Shown: positions 8,379 to 17,311 of the stretch, in pieces
How positions within the stretch are numbered: position 1 is the stretch's first letter
Layout of the letters: every line of letters begins with the position of its first letter
DNA from: Flavobacteriaceae bacterium
Lineage (GTDB): Bacteria; Bacteroidota; Bacteroidia; Flavobacteriales; Flavobacteriaceae
Assembly: GCA_002698745.1 (NCBI GenBank)
Contig: PAAD01000041.1
Location: 1 to 41,153 of the forward strand
Direction of reading: 5' to 3'
DNA length: 41,153 bases
Made by a program: the position numbers and the translations under genes
The notes under the pieces: generated by a model
Told to the model about the DNA's origin: nothing
Seen by the model: only the letters and a program-made list of their open reading frames with translations
Database searches by the model: none

Positions 8379-9163
8379 TAGATTGTTATTTCCCATTTTC
8401 CACTGAAAACTGGTATGGCAGGACCTTGAAGCACTACTGACTCATATTTATTAGAAGTGGCTGAAAAAGAAACGGTCAATACCCCCCCTTTGGTTTGTAC
8501 ATTAATTTTTTCTGCGTTGATACGCTTACTTAAGTGTCCACCTATGGCTGCTGCAGTAACGCCTGTACCACACGAAAGCGTTTCTGCTTCAACGCCACGC
8601 TCAAAAGTGCGGACGTACAAGCCGTCAGCTGCGATAACTTCAACAAAATTTACATTGGTGCCATCTGCATGGTATGGAGCGCCGTGAGCAATAGCTGCTC
8701 CAGACGTTGCTACGTTTACGGCAGCCACATCATCGACAAAAGCAATGTGATGAGGTGATCCCGTATCTATAAAAAGGTCTTTTTCACGTATTTCCCAATG
8801 GGAAACGTCATGTAATGAAAGGGCTATCTCTTCACCAACAAATTTAGCTTGATGTAAGCCATCAGCCGCGCAAAAAACAACATGTTTTTGAGTAAGCCCT
8901 AATGAGTTGGCATAGTGAATGGCACAGCGAGCGCCGTTACCACACAAACTGCCTTCATGGCCGTTGGCATTAAAATAACGCATAAAGAAATCCGAGGTGG
9001 TATCAGATTCTATTGCAATAAAACCGTCTGCACCAATTCCATAATTACGTTGACAAATCTGTGCAATAAGGGCGTGGTCTTTAATAGGGAAACTACTATC
9101 GCGATTGTCAATTACCACAAAGTCATTTCCAGTACCCTGATATTTTACGAATGAAATAATCAT
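8378..9163 (-). CDS. dapF: Diaminopimelate epimerase DapF
   Basis: DapF converts LL-diaminopimelate to the meso form, used for lysine and peptidoglycan. The 261-residue protein has the N-terminal YQGTGNDFVVID motif. Both catalytic cysteines are present: Cys74 in GSLCGNGARC and Cys198 in LSCGTGVTA. The frame opens two codons upstream with TTG at 9169, but ATG at 9163 is better. A TATATTTG box ends three bases before this ATG. The gene is followed with a one-base overlap by mltG. The product is cytoplasmic and nothing in it is unusual. Confidence 0.96.
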   Translation of the reverse strand: MIISFVKYQGTGNDFVVIDNRDSSFPIKDHALIAQICQRNYGIGADGFIAIESDTTSDFFMRYFNANGHEGSLCGNGARCAIHYANSLGLTQKHVVFCAADGLHQAKFVGEEIALSLHDVSHWEIREKDLFIDTGSPHHIAFVDDVAAVNVATSGAAIAHGAPYHADGTNVNFVEVIAADGLYVRTFERGVEAETLSCGTGVTAAAIGGHLSKRINAEKINVQTKGGVLTVSFSATSNKYESVVLQGPAIPVFSGKWEITI

Positions 9164-9166
9164 GTG

Positions 9167-9174
9167 CAAATATA
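9167..9174 (-). promoter_or_regulatory. Candidate -7 box of dapF, next to the start codon
   Basis: Read on the minus strand the bases are TATATTTG, an exact TAnnTTTG match. It ends three bases before the dapF ATG, so a transcript from it would be leaderless. No good -33 TTTG is seen. Confidence 0.4.
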
Positions 9175-9198
9175 GCCAAATTCAATAGTGAGTTTATT

Positions 9199-9250
9199 GT
9201 TAAAAATGCGTTAAATGACTTTTAACTCAAAAACAGTTGTTATACTTTTG
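9199..9250 (+). promoter_or_regulatory. Promoter with inverted repeat upstream of the DegP-like protease
   Basis: TACTTTTG at 9243-9250 matches the -7 consensus. Nineteen bases upstream, TTTT at 9220-9223 sits where -33 is expected. The inverted repeat GTTAAAA (9199-9205) and TTTTAAC (9220-9226), with 14 bases between, overlaps that -33 position and could bind a regulator. Confidence 0.4.
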
Positions 9251-9274
9251 AATGTAACATTTAATTGAATTGCT

Positions 9275-10660
9275 ATGAAATCATTATTTAAATACTCGGC
9301 AGTAGCCCTAGGCGCTGCTTTTCTAACGCTACTGGGATATCATATTACCCATGAACAAACCGTTGTTTACAAACCTCTACAACCAAATACCATAAATACC
9401 AATTTTACACCTAATACCACGACAAAAGCCATAAGCACAGATTTTACCACTGCCGCCGAAAAAACAATTGATGCAGTTGTGCATATCATCAATACCAGTA
9501 TTGAAACAGAGCAGAGATCCAGGAACTTTATGGAGTACTTCTATGGAAGAAGCTCACCTGAATACCCACGTGTAGGTATGGGCTCTGGAGTGATTGTTTC
9601 ATCTGATGGCTATATCATAACCAACAACCACGTTGTTGAAGGGGCCACAACACTTGAAATTACCACCAACAATAATAAAAAATACGAAGTCGAAGTTATT
9701 GGGAAAGATAAAAATGCAGATATCGCCGTACTTAAAATAAAAGGGGACTATAACTTTCCTTATGTGCGTTTTGCCAACTCTGACAACACAAGAATTGGGG
9801 AGTGGGTGTTGGCGGTTGGAAACCCCTATAACCTAAACTCCACAGTTACTGCAGGCATTATTAGTGCCAAATCGAGAGATTTTAGCGATTATGACAATAA
9901 AAACCAATCATTTATACAAACCGATGCTGCTGTGAATTCAGGAAACAGTGGTGGTGCATTAGTCAATTTAAACGGAGATTTAATTGGCATCAACACGGCC
10001 ATTACTACCAACGGTATGGGTACTTTCATTGGTTATTCATTTGCTGTACCCAGCAACATAGCTCGAAAGATATTTGAAGATATTGTAGAATACGGCAATG
10101 TACAAAAAGCACTTTTGGGCGTTAATGGAAATGGACTTAATGCAAGTTTTGCAGAAGAACTTGGTATACAAGAAACTGAAGGCTTTTATGTTGCAGGGCT
10201 GGAAATAGGTATGGGCGCTCAAGAGGCTGGTATTAAAAAAGGTGATGTCATAATTCGTATTGACGATGCATTAATAAGAAAATTTTCAGACCTAACGGGC
10301 TACCTTGGATCTAAGAGACCTGAAGATATTGTTGATGTTACCGTTTTTAGAGAAGGTGAAAAACTATTAATTCCTGTAAAATTAAAGAGAACCCCTTTTA
10401 TAAACTATTATGGCATGCGCTTACGTGATATGTCTAATAAAGAACTTGAAAATTATAAAATTAAAAGTGGTGTATATATTTCAGGGGTTCAAAATAGAAG
10501 ATTATCTATTAGGGGGATTAAAAAGGGACATTTGTTGATTTCTGTTAATGGTGAATCAATATCATCCAAAGACGATGTTTTAGCACTTAACGAAGAAAGT
10601 ATTAACGAACTCGAATTTATGAACACAAATGGAGAAAAAATGCGATTTATTTTTGAATAA
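9275..10660 (+). CDS. DegP/HtrA-family periplasmic serine protease with PDZ domains
   Basis: This is a trypsin-like S1C protease that degrades or refolds damaged envelope proteins. The 461-residue protein begins with a signal segment (residues 1-22). The catalytic triad is intact: His119 in ITNNHVV, Asp149 in NADIAVLKI, Ser225 in NSGNSGGAL. A first PDZ domain covers about 275-365, and a second, less typical one covers about 370-461. It is transcribed away from dapF and lies 41 bases before trmD. Base composition drops sharply within the gene: 60-base lines up to 10320 are mostly about 40% G+C by hand count, while lines from 10321 on are about 23-32%. DegP versus DegQ cannot be decided from the sequence. 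Confidence 0.93.
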   Translation: MKSLFKYSAVALGAAFLTLLGYHITHEQTVVYKPLQPNTINTNFTPNTTTKAISTDFTTAAEKTIDAVVHIINTSIETEQRSRNFMEYFYGRSSPEYPRVGMGSGVIVSSDGYIITNNHVVEGATTLEITTNNNKKYEVEVIGKDKNADIAVLKIKGDYNFPYVRFANSDNTRIGEWVLAVGNPYNLNSTVTAGIISAKSRDFSDYDNKNQSFIQTDAAVNSGNSGGALVNLNGDLIGINTAITTNGMGTFIGYSFAVPSNIARKIFEDIVEYGNVQKALLGVNGNGLNASFAEELGIQETEGFYVAGLEIGMGAQEAGIKKGDVIIRIDDALIRKFSDLTGYLGSKRPEDIVDVTVFREGEKLLIPVKLKRTPFINYYGMRLRDMSNKELENYKIKSGVYISGVQNRRLSIRGIKKGHLLISVNGESISSKDDVLALNEESINELEFMNTNGEKMRFIFE

Positions 10661-10701
10661 CTTATTATTTAAAAACCGATGCTTTCATTTAAATTTATTT
10701 T

Positions 10702-11370
10702 ATGAGAATTGACATTATTAGCGTAGTTCCGGATATCATTCGTAGTCCATTTGAGGGGTCAATTATGAAGCGTGCACAAGATGCCTGCTTGGCTGACATA
10801 AATTTTCATAATCTTAGGGACTACGCTTCAAATAATTACAAACAAGTAGATGACTACCCATATGGAGGTGGCGCTGGGATGGTAATGATGATAGAACCCA
10901 TAGATAAATGTATTAAAGCACTTAAAAATTGTAGAGATTATGACGCAATAATTTATATGACACCTGATGGTGAAGTTTTAAATCAGGGGATTGCTAATAA
11001 ATTATCTTTGTTAAATAACATTATTGTATTATGTGGACATTATAAAGGAGTAGATCAACGTGTCCGTGACATTTTTGTAACCCATGAACTTTCAATTGGA
11101 GATTATGTTCTTTCTGGTGGTGAATTAGCAGCAGCGGTACTGTGCGATAGTATTATAAGACTTATTCCAGGTGTACTTGGGAATGAGACATCTGCCCTAA
11201 CAGATTCATTTCAAGACGGCCTGCTAGCTCCTCCAATTTATACACGTCCAGCAAATTATAAGGGCTATAAAGTACCGGAAATTCTTCGGTCAGGTAATTC
11301 CCTAGAAATAGATACTTGGCGTGAGGACCATGCTATAAAGAAGACAAAAGAGAAAAGACCTGATTTATAA
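10702..11370 (+). CDS. trmD: tRNA (guanine-37-N1)-methyltransferase TrmD
   Basis: TrmD methylates G37 next to the anticodon and prevents +1 frameshifting. The 222-residue protein matches the SPOUT family: MRIDIISVVPD start, the DDYPYGGGAGMVM loop, the knot region LCGHYKGVDQRV, and SIGDYVLSGGELAA. It ends shortly after GNSLEIDTWRE, so it lacks the longer C-terminal extension of some homologues, as is common in Bacteroidota. In many bacteria trmD is directly followed by rplS. Here rplS is 23 kb away, on the other side of the glycan island. The gene is convergent with the GH2 gene, 14 bases between stops, with no obvious terminator. Confidence 0.95.
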   Translation: MRIDIISVVPDIIRSPFEGSIMKRAQDACLADINFHNLRDYASNNYKQVDDYPYGGGAGMVMMIEPIDKCIKALKNCRDYDAIIYMTPDGEVLNQGIANKLSLLNNIIVLCGHYKGVDQRVRDIFVTHELSIGDYVLSGGELAAAVLCDSIIRLIPGVLGNETSALTDSFQDGLLAPPIYTRPANYKGYKVPEILRSGNSLEIDTWREDHAIKKTKEKRPDL

Positions 11371-11384
11371 AAAAAATAAACTGA

Positions 11385-13805
11385 TCAATCTATGGTTAAG
11401 TAAGTTCCCTTAAAATTTTGACCCAAAACCATAACTTTAATTGGTGATTTATTTGAATTACGAATTACTTCAATAGAAGCTTTTCCATTTGCCATTTCAA
11501 TTACTTCACTACCATTGGGAGTTCCCATTGACTTGTAGGCCTTACCACCTGATAAACATTGAAAATATACACGATCCTCATAATCTAAACAACGAAGTCC
11601 TTTATTATCACGAGCCGTTGCAGTAATTAAATAATTCCCGCTTTCTAAAATTTTATATTTTAAACTAAGACTTGTTGCTTTACCGTTTTTCGAGTAACGA
11701 TAATTAACTTTTAAACTATCCTTAACAACTAACCCATTTTTACTTATTCCTCTTGATACAATTATATTTTCACCTTCAACAAAACTAATATCCCAATTTA
11801 AACCAGATGCAGGAAAGGCCTCAATATTACGTTGTTTCAAACCCATACTTTTTCCGTTTAAAAACAACTCAACTTCGGGGCAGTTACTGTAAACACTTAC
11901 TTGGCGTTTTAATCCTTTTGGGCCTTGGCGCTCAGTCCAAGTATGTGATTCAATATACGTAAATGGGGTAGTATCGTTCCAATAGCTTTTAAATACATAA
12001 TAAGCATCTTTTGGATTATTGTTCCTATCAACTAATCCTTTCTGATTTAAATAAGGAATTGGATTTTCTGGACGTAAAGGTGTGCCAAAATCCTTAAAAG
12101 CCCATTGAGCATTTCCAACAAAATTATTATCATTTTCGCTAATTCTTAAATACCAATCAAAAAGATCAACAATATAGTTTTCACTCCAATCACCTAACTT
12201 AGCGATATTTGCTACCTCATTTTGAAAAACATCCTCTTCCCATCCGTCTGGTGGTATTTTACCATCTCCAGTAATTGGGTTTTCAGTATGCCTTCCAACA
12301 TGACTTGACCCCCCATATTCTGCATGTAAAAAGTGTTTATATTCTTTTTTAGACTTTTCTATTGCTTTTTGATAACTTTTATAACTACCAGAATACCATC
12401 CAGACCAAATTGAAGGGGAAAAAACATCAACAATATCTGAACCTTCATAAAATCTTCGAATGGCAGTTTTTCTTGTTTGGTCTAACTCATGTGCATAACT
12501 ATTTAATTCCTTTAAAAATAACTTTGTTTGTTCAATATTTTTTCCGTTCTCAAAGTCAGGAAGCCAAGAAATCTCATTTCCCAATGACCAAATTATGATA
12601 CTTGGATGATTAAAGTTTTGTTGAATTATTTCTCTCAACATTTTTTTTGTATTTTTTTTCCATACATTATTTCCTAATCCACCTCTACACCAAGGCAATT
12701 CATCCCATACCAACAATCCAAGCTCATCACAAGCCCTGTAAATTTCAGGATCTTGAGGATAGTGAGCTAATCTTACAAAGTTTGCTCCCATATCTTTAAT
12801 AAGTTCTATGTCATAACGGTGTTGTTCATTGCTCATAGCAGCGCCTACACCAGCATGTTCTTCGTGTCTATGAGTTCCTCTTAACTTTAATTGTTTTCCG
12901 TTTAAATAAAAAGCACCATAGTCTTTAAACTCAAACCAACGAAACCCAACTTTTTCAACAACCTTATCAATAATAACTCCATTATCAATAAGTTCAATAA
13001 TTAGTTTATACAAGTAGGGGCTTTTAGTGTCCCATAAATTTGGGTTTGTAATAGAATCGAATTGAATAAGTGAATTGTTTTTTGTTACATCAAATATTTT
13101 TGAGATTACTTCACCACCAGTATCATCATTTAGGGTGGCTTTAACACTCAAATCGTTTTTTATTTTTTTTGAAATATCAAAATTAACAGCGAGTTTGGCG
13201 TTTAATTCTGAAACTTCAGGTGTTGTGATTTTTATATTTTTAATATGTTGGGTTGGTAGGTTTAGAAGAAATACATCTCTTGTTATACCGCCGTAAATAA
13301 AAAAATCACTTTTTTGTGAAGGAATAATTTCTGGATCATACCCATTGTTTACATAAACCATTAATTCATTATTTCCTTGTTTTATGTTATTTGTAACATC
13401 AATAGTAAATCCAATGTAGCCTCCAATGTGTCCCCCTACCTTAACGCCATTTAAATAAATTGTAGATGAAATATTGACACCTTCAAAATATAGCTGGTAT
13501 ATAGATCCAGATTTTTTTGAGGATAGTTTCAGATTTTTTTTATACCAACTACCACTTCTTCGATAACCAGGTTGGGTGTCAAGAACGTCCGTTGAATTCC
13601 ACGTATGTGGTAATTGAATAGATTGCCAGTCTTTATCAGCTAATACATCATCAATATTTTTTAAATCCTTCTCAAGGTATTGCCAATCCGTGTTTAAATT
13701 GGTTGTTTCTCTAAATTTATTATTGGAATTGACATCGCAGGAATTAATAAATAAAATAAAATAAAATAAAAAAATGAGCTTAATAAGGGTTAGTAATTTA
13801 TTCAT
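11385..13805 (-). CDS. Glycoside hydrolase family 2 lipoprotein (beta-galactosidase/glucuronidase-like)
   Basis: The 806-residue protein carries a lipoprotein signal with Cys23 (FINSC). It then has the GH2 jelly-roll sugar-binding domain (LPHTWNSTDV; about 55-190), an immunoglobulin-like domain, and a TIM barrel with LRGTHRHEEH. The catalytic acid/base is Glu411 in WSLGNE and the nucleophile is Glu496 in HAEYGG. C-terminal parts resemble DUF4982 (VELFLNGKSMG) and a further Ig-like domain. WSLGNE is more like beta-galactosidases, while NQKG late in the barrel resembles the NxK motif that binds the carboxylate in glucuronidases, so the sugar is uncertain. No acidic run follows Cys23, which suggests a periplasmic anchor. 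It is the last gene of the uronate operon, 64 bases after the aldolase. Confidence 0.85.
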   Translation of the reverse strand: MNKLLTLIKLIFLFYFILFINSCDVNSNNKFRETTNLNTDWQYLEKDLKNIDDVLADKDWQSIQLPHTWNSTDVLDTQPGYRRSGSWYKKNLKLSSKKSGSIYQLYFEGVNISSTIYLNGVKVGGHIGGYIGFTIDVTNNIKQGNNELMVYVNNGYDPEIIPSQKSDFFIYGGITRDVFLLNLPTQHIKNIKITTPEVSELNAKLAVNFDISKKIKNDLSVKATLNDDTGGEVISKIFDVTKNNSLIQFDSITNPNLWDTKSPYLYKLIIELIDNGVIIDKVVEKVGFRWFEFKDYGAFYLNGKQLKLRGTHRHEEHAGVGAAMSNEQHRYDIELIKDMGANFVRLAHYPQDPEIYRACDELGLLVWDELPWCRGGLGNNVWKKNTKKMLREIIQQNFNHPSIIIWSLGNEISWLPDFENGKNIEQTKLFLKELNSYAHELDQTRKTAIRRFYEGSDIVDVFSPSIWSGWYSGSYKSYQKAIEKSKKEYKHFLHAEYGGSSHVGRHTENPITGDGKIPPDGWEEDVFQNEVANIAKLGDWSENYIVDLFDWYLRISENDNNFVGNAQWAFKDFGTPLRPENPIPYLNQKGLVDRNNNPKDAYYVFKSYWNDTTPFTYIESHTWTERQGPKGLKRQVSVYSNCPEVELFLNGKSMGLKQRNIEAFPASGLNWDISFVEGENIIVSRGISKNGLVVKDSLKVNYRYSKNGKATSLSLKYKILESGNYLITATARDNKGLRCLDYEDRVYFQCLSGGKAYKSMGTPNGSEVIEMANGKASIEVIRNSNKSPIKVMVLGQNFKGTYLTID

Positions 13806-13869
13806 AGCACATACGTTAAAAAAGGCTTTACTTTTAGTTTTAGGAACGCTATAATTAGCATAACAAGAG

Positions 13870-14556
13870 CTACTTTGAATTATTATAATTTTTTTTCAGA
13901 AGTCTTATGATATTCAAAGATTTTTTTGTTTGATCTTCAATTTTTTTATAATTATACAATCCCTTATCATTTTTTGACATCAATTTTGAACCCATACCTA
14001 CACAAACAACACCAGCATCAAACCATGATTTAAGGTTATCTTTGGTTGGGCTAACACCTCCTGTCGGCATGATACTTGTCCAAGGTTGAGGAGCTAATAC
14101 ACTTTCAACAAAATTAGGGCCATAAGTACTTCCAGGAAATAATTTTACAATCTCTGCGCCAAGTTCTTCAGCATCAGCAATTTCTGTAAGAGTTCCACAA
14201 CCAGCAGACCAAAGAACTTTTCTGCGATTACACACAATTGCTATATCTCTCCGTAGTACAGGAGTAACAATAAAGTTAGATCCTAATGACATATATAAGC
14301 TTGCCTGTGAAGCATCTGTAATTGAGCCGACTCCTAAAATCATCTCAGGCAATTTATCCATTGCATATTTAGATAGCTCACCGAAAATCTCATGAGCATA
14401 ATCACCTCTAGAAGTAAATTCCATAAGTCTTGCGCCACCCTTATAACATGCGTTAAGTATATTTTTTGCTATTTCTAAATCACTGTGAAAGAACAAGGGA
14501 ACCATACCAGTTTCATTCATCTTCTGTATTACTTGAATTCTTGTAAATCTTGCCAT
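13870..14556 (-). CDS. KDPG aldolase (2-dehydro-3-deoxy-phosphogluconate aldolase)
   Basis: This class I aldolase splits 2-keto-3-deoxy-6-phosphogluconate into pyruvate and glyceraldehyde 3-phosphate, the last step of hexuronate breakdown. The 228-residue protein has the catalytic pair expected for the family: Glu46 in LMEFTSRG and Schiff-base Lys138 in VKLFPG. The phosphate-binding MPTGGVSPT segment follows. Some related enzymes cleave other 2-keto-3-deoxy sugar phosphates, but its place behind uxuA and uxaC supports the KDPG role. It follows DctM by 14 bases in the same operon. No KDG kinase gene accompanies it here. Confidence 0.9.
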   Translation of the reverse strand: MARFTRIQVIQKMNETGMVPLFFHSDLEIAKNILNACYKGGARLMEFTSRGDYAHEIFGELSKYAMDKLPEMILGVGSITDASQASLYMSLGSNFIVTPVLRRDIAIVCNRRKVLWSAGCGTLTEIADAEELGAEIVKLFPGSTYGPNFVESVLAPQPWTSIMPTGGVSPTKDNLKSWFDAGVVCVGMGSKLMSKNDKGLYNYKKIEDQTKKSLNIIRLLKKNYNNSK

Positions 14557-14570
14557 TTTTTTATTTTAAT

Positions 14571-15869
14571 TTATAAATTAAACTGTTTAGGCAACCACAA
14601 ACTTAGATCTGGAAAATAAGTTACTAATAATAAAGCAACAATCATTGCTAAATATAATGGTAATAAAGGTTTTACTACTTTTTCTATTGTTGTATTTGCA
14701 ATTCCAACACCTACAAATAATACTGATCCTACAGGTGGAGTACATAAACCAACACAAAGGTTTAAAATCATTATAATACCAAACTGAATTGGGTCAATTC
14801 CTAATAAATTTGTGACAGGAAGAAAAATTGGTGTAAAGATTAAAACAGCTGGTGTCATATCCATAAATACTCCAACAAAAAGTAATATTATGTTAATGAT
14901 TAATAAAATCACAATTTTATTGTCACTGATACTTAACAGTATGTCACTAATATTTTGTGGAATGTTTTCATAAGACATCACCCAAGACATGCTCATAGAG
15001 GCGCCTACCAATAACATAACTATTGCCGTTGTCACAGATGAATCTAAAAGAATATTTGGAAGGTCTTTAAAACTGATTTCTTTGTACCAAAAACCTAAAA
15101 TAAGTGCGTATAAAACAGCTATGGCAGAAGCCTCTGTTGCAGTAAAAACACCAATAACTATACCGCCAATAATAATTATTAACAACATTAGGCTTGGAAA
15201 TGCATTAATAAAAGTTTTAAATACTTTTTTAGCTGAACTAACTTCACCAACCCTGTATGTATTTTTTTTAGCCCAAACATAGGCGACAAACATCAAAAAT
15301 AATCCAGTTAAAATTCCAGGTATATATCCAGCTAGAAATAATGCAGCAATAGAGACTCCTCCACTGGCTAAAGAATATACAATTAATATATTACTTGGTG
15401 GAATTATTAAACCTGTTGTTGAAGATGTAATATTTACAGCAGCTCCAAACTCTTTTGAATACCCATCCTTTTCCATTTCGGGTCCTAAAATACTTCCTAT
15501 AGCTGAAGCAGATGCCATTGCTGATCCAGCTATAGCTCCCATTAACATTGCAGAAACAATATTTATCAATGCTAAGCCACCGGGAAAAGAGCCTATTACA
15601 GCCCTGGCAAAAGCAATTAACCTAATCGCAATTCCCCCTTTATTCATGAGCTGACCAGCTAAAATAAAAAATGGTATTGCTAGCAAAGCAAAGCTATCAA
15701 GTCCCGAGGCTATCCGCTGGGATATTGTAGTAGTAGCTGGAAATAGTGAAATACTAGCAAGAATTGTGAGTAAAGATGAAATTGCAATAGACCATGCAAT
15801 AGGAACACTTAGTGCTAATAAAAATAAAAAGCTGGTAATTAAAATAATAACAGGGAATAATTCCATCAT
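14571..15869 (-). CDS. dctM: TRAP transporter large permease subunit DctM
   Basis: This is the large membrane subunit of a tripartite ATP-independent periplasmic transporter, which uses the sodium or proton gradient to import organic acids. The 432-residue protein is almost wholly hydrophobic, with 11-12 predicted membrane segments. It has typical family stretches such as LLAIPFFILAGQLMNKGG, SAIGSILGPEM and LNLCVGLCTPPVG. It lies five bases after the small subunit gene. With uxaC and uxuA in the same operon, the cargo is most likely glucuronate or another hexuronate (inference). Confidence 0.93.
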   Translation of the reverse strand: MMELFPVIILITSFLFLLALSVPIAWSIAISSLLTILASISLFPATTTISQRIASGLDSFALLAIPFFILAGQLMNKGGIAIRLIAFARAVIGSFPGGLALINIVSAMLMGAIAGSAMASASAIGSILGPEMEKDGYSKEFGAAVNITSSTTGLIIPPSNILIVYSLASGGVSIAALFLAGYIPGILTGLFLMFVAYVWAKKNTYRVGEVSSAKKVFKTFINAFPSLMLLIIIIGGIVIGVFTATEASAIAVLYALILGFWYKEISFKDLPNILLDSSVTTAIVMLLVGASMSMSWVMSYENIPQNISDILLSISDNKIVILLIINIILLFVGVFMDMTPAVLIFTPIFLPVTNLLGIDPIQFGIIMILNLCVGLCTPPVGSVLFVGVGIANTTIEKVVKPLLPLYLAMIVALLLVTYFPDLSLWLPKQFNL

Positions 15870-15874
15870 ATCGA

Positions 15875-16333
15875 TTAATTATTTAAAATATCTAATAATT
15901 TATAGAAGATAATTATCAATCCCGAAATAGGTATTACTACATAAACCAATGCTAATGGAATTTGTAGTGCAGGTGAAAACTGTTCAAGTGTGTAAGTAAT
16001 ATAAACTAATCTAGAACCTCCGATTACAAAAGTTGTAAAACAGAAAATAATAACTATAATGTTTATAACTGTTTTTAGTTTATCTTGATTTTCTTTATTT
16101 AATTTCGTTGGAAGTATGTCAATGGCTACATGCATTCTTTTCCCCGAAACATATGCTGCGCCTAAAATACTCAACCAAATCATTAGATATCTAGCTAATT
16201 CATCGGTAAATGAACTTGGGCTAATAAGAACAAATCTAGAAAAGACTTGCCAAAGTACATTTAATACCATGACCCCCATAATAAGACTCAAAAAGTAACC
16301 TAATATTCTATTTACTCTTGTTCTAAAATTCAT
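15875..16333 (-). CDS. dctQ: TRAP transporter small permease subunit DctQ
   Basis: The 152-residue protein has four predicted membrane helices, as usual for DctQ, and the conserved FTDELARYLMIWLSILGAAY block near residues 42-61. It joins the large permease in the inner membrane. Its ATG overlaps the stop of the binding-protein gene as ATGA, and five bases separate it from dctM, so all three subunits should be made together. The family is weakly conserved, but the context makes the call safe. Confidence 0.9.
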   Translation of the reverse strand: MNFRTRVNRILGYFLSLIMGVMVLNVLWQVFSRFVLISPSSFTDELARYLMIWLSILGAAYVSGKRMHVAIDILPTKLNKENQDKLKTVINIIVIIFCFTTFVIGGSRLVYITYTLEQFSPALQIPLALVYVVIPISGLIIIFYKLLDILNN

Positions 16334-17310
16334 TCAACAGCTTTAATTTCGTTAATTAACGAAAAAATATTTTTTTGATTGATATAAGACTTATACATAT
16401 CGTTAACTTTTAATTCAAATCCAGATTTATCTGGAATTATAACAGTAACTCCAGATTTTTTAACTTCCTCAAGAGCTTCTTTTTCAGATTTTAACCACAA
16501 TAATCTTTGATGTTTTACAGAATTATCAACTGCTTTCTGCAGCCATTGTTTTTGACTTTTACTCAAATTTTTCCACACATGTAATCCAATTAAAATTACG
16601 TCAGGTACTGATGTATGTTCATCTAGCGTCAAAAACTTACATACTTCGTAATGTCTGGACAAATAAAAACTAGGTGGATTATTTTCAGCACCATCTACAA
16701 CTCCTTGTTGTAAAGAGGTATACAACTCGCCCCAAGAAATAGGAGTGGGTGATCCACCAAGATATTTTACCATATTCATAGCAGTAGCACTTTCCATCAC
16801 TCTAATTTTTAGCCCATGTAAATCACTTGGATTAAAAATCGGCTTTTCTTTAGTGTAAAAACTTCTACTTCCAGAGTCATAGTAACCCAAACCTTTCAAA
16901 CGATATTTTTCACTTTCATTCAATAAATTTTTTCCAATGGGTCCATCCAAAACCTTAAATAAATGTTCTTTACTTCTAAATAAAAAAGGAAGGCCAAATA
17001 TTTTCATGTCAGGTGAAAAGTTTTCCATTACAGCGGCTGAAACTTTTGTCATTCCTAAACTACCTATTTGAAGCAACTCTAAAAGCTGTCTCTCTGTTCC
17101 TAATTGCTGATTTGGGTAAATCTCTAATTTCATTGAGCCTTCAGATATTTTATCTAAATCATGAGCCATGTATTCCATAGCCTTATGCACAGGATGACTT
17201 ACATCCATTCCATGAGCCATTTTAATGATTTTTTTTTGAGATGAGTTTTGACAAGAGGCAAGCCCCAATAAAATTAAAACAAAAAATGAAATATTTATTG
17301 ATTTAAACAT
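16330..17310 (-). CDS. dctP: TRAP transporter substrate-binding lipoprotein DctP
   Basis: This is the extracytoplasmic solute receptor of the TRAP system. It has the DctP fold with GLKIRVMES, whose arginine binds the substrate carboxylate in this family. The ligand-site segment GGSPTPISWGELYTSLQQGVVDGAENN follows. The N-terminus is a lipoprotein signal ending LLGLASC (Cys20 counted from the ATG at 17310), whereas most Gram-negative DctP proteins are soluble periplasmic proteins. An upstream ATG at 17322 adds four residues and overlaps uxaC; the one at 17310 follows the uxaC stop directly and is preferred. Hexuronate is the likely ligand from context. Confidence 0.92.
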   Translation of the reverse strand: MFKSINISFFVLILLGLASCQNSSQKKIIKMAHGMDVSHPVHKAMEYMAHDLDKISEGSMKLEIYPNQQLGTERQLLELLQIGSLGMTKVSAAVMENFSPDMKIFGLPFLFRSKEHLFKVLDGPIGKNLLNESEKYRLKGLGYYDSGSRSFYTKEKPIFNPSDLHGLKIRVMESATAMNMVKYLGGSPTPISWGELYTSLQQGVVDGAENNPPSFYLSRHYEVCKFLTLDEHTSVPDVILIGLHVWKNLSKSQKQWLQKAVDNSVKHQRLLWLKSEKEALEEVKKSGVTVIIPDKSGFELKVNDMYKSYINQKNIFSLINEIKAVE

Positions 17311-17311
17311 T

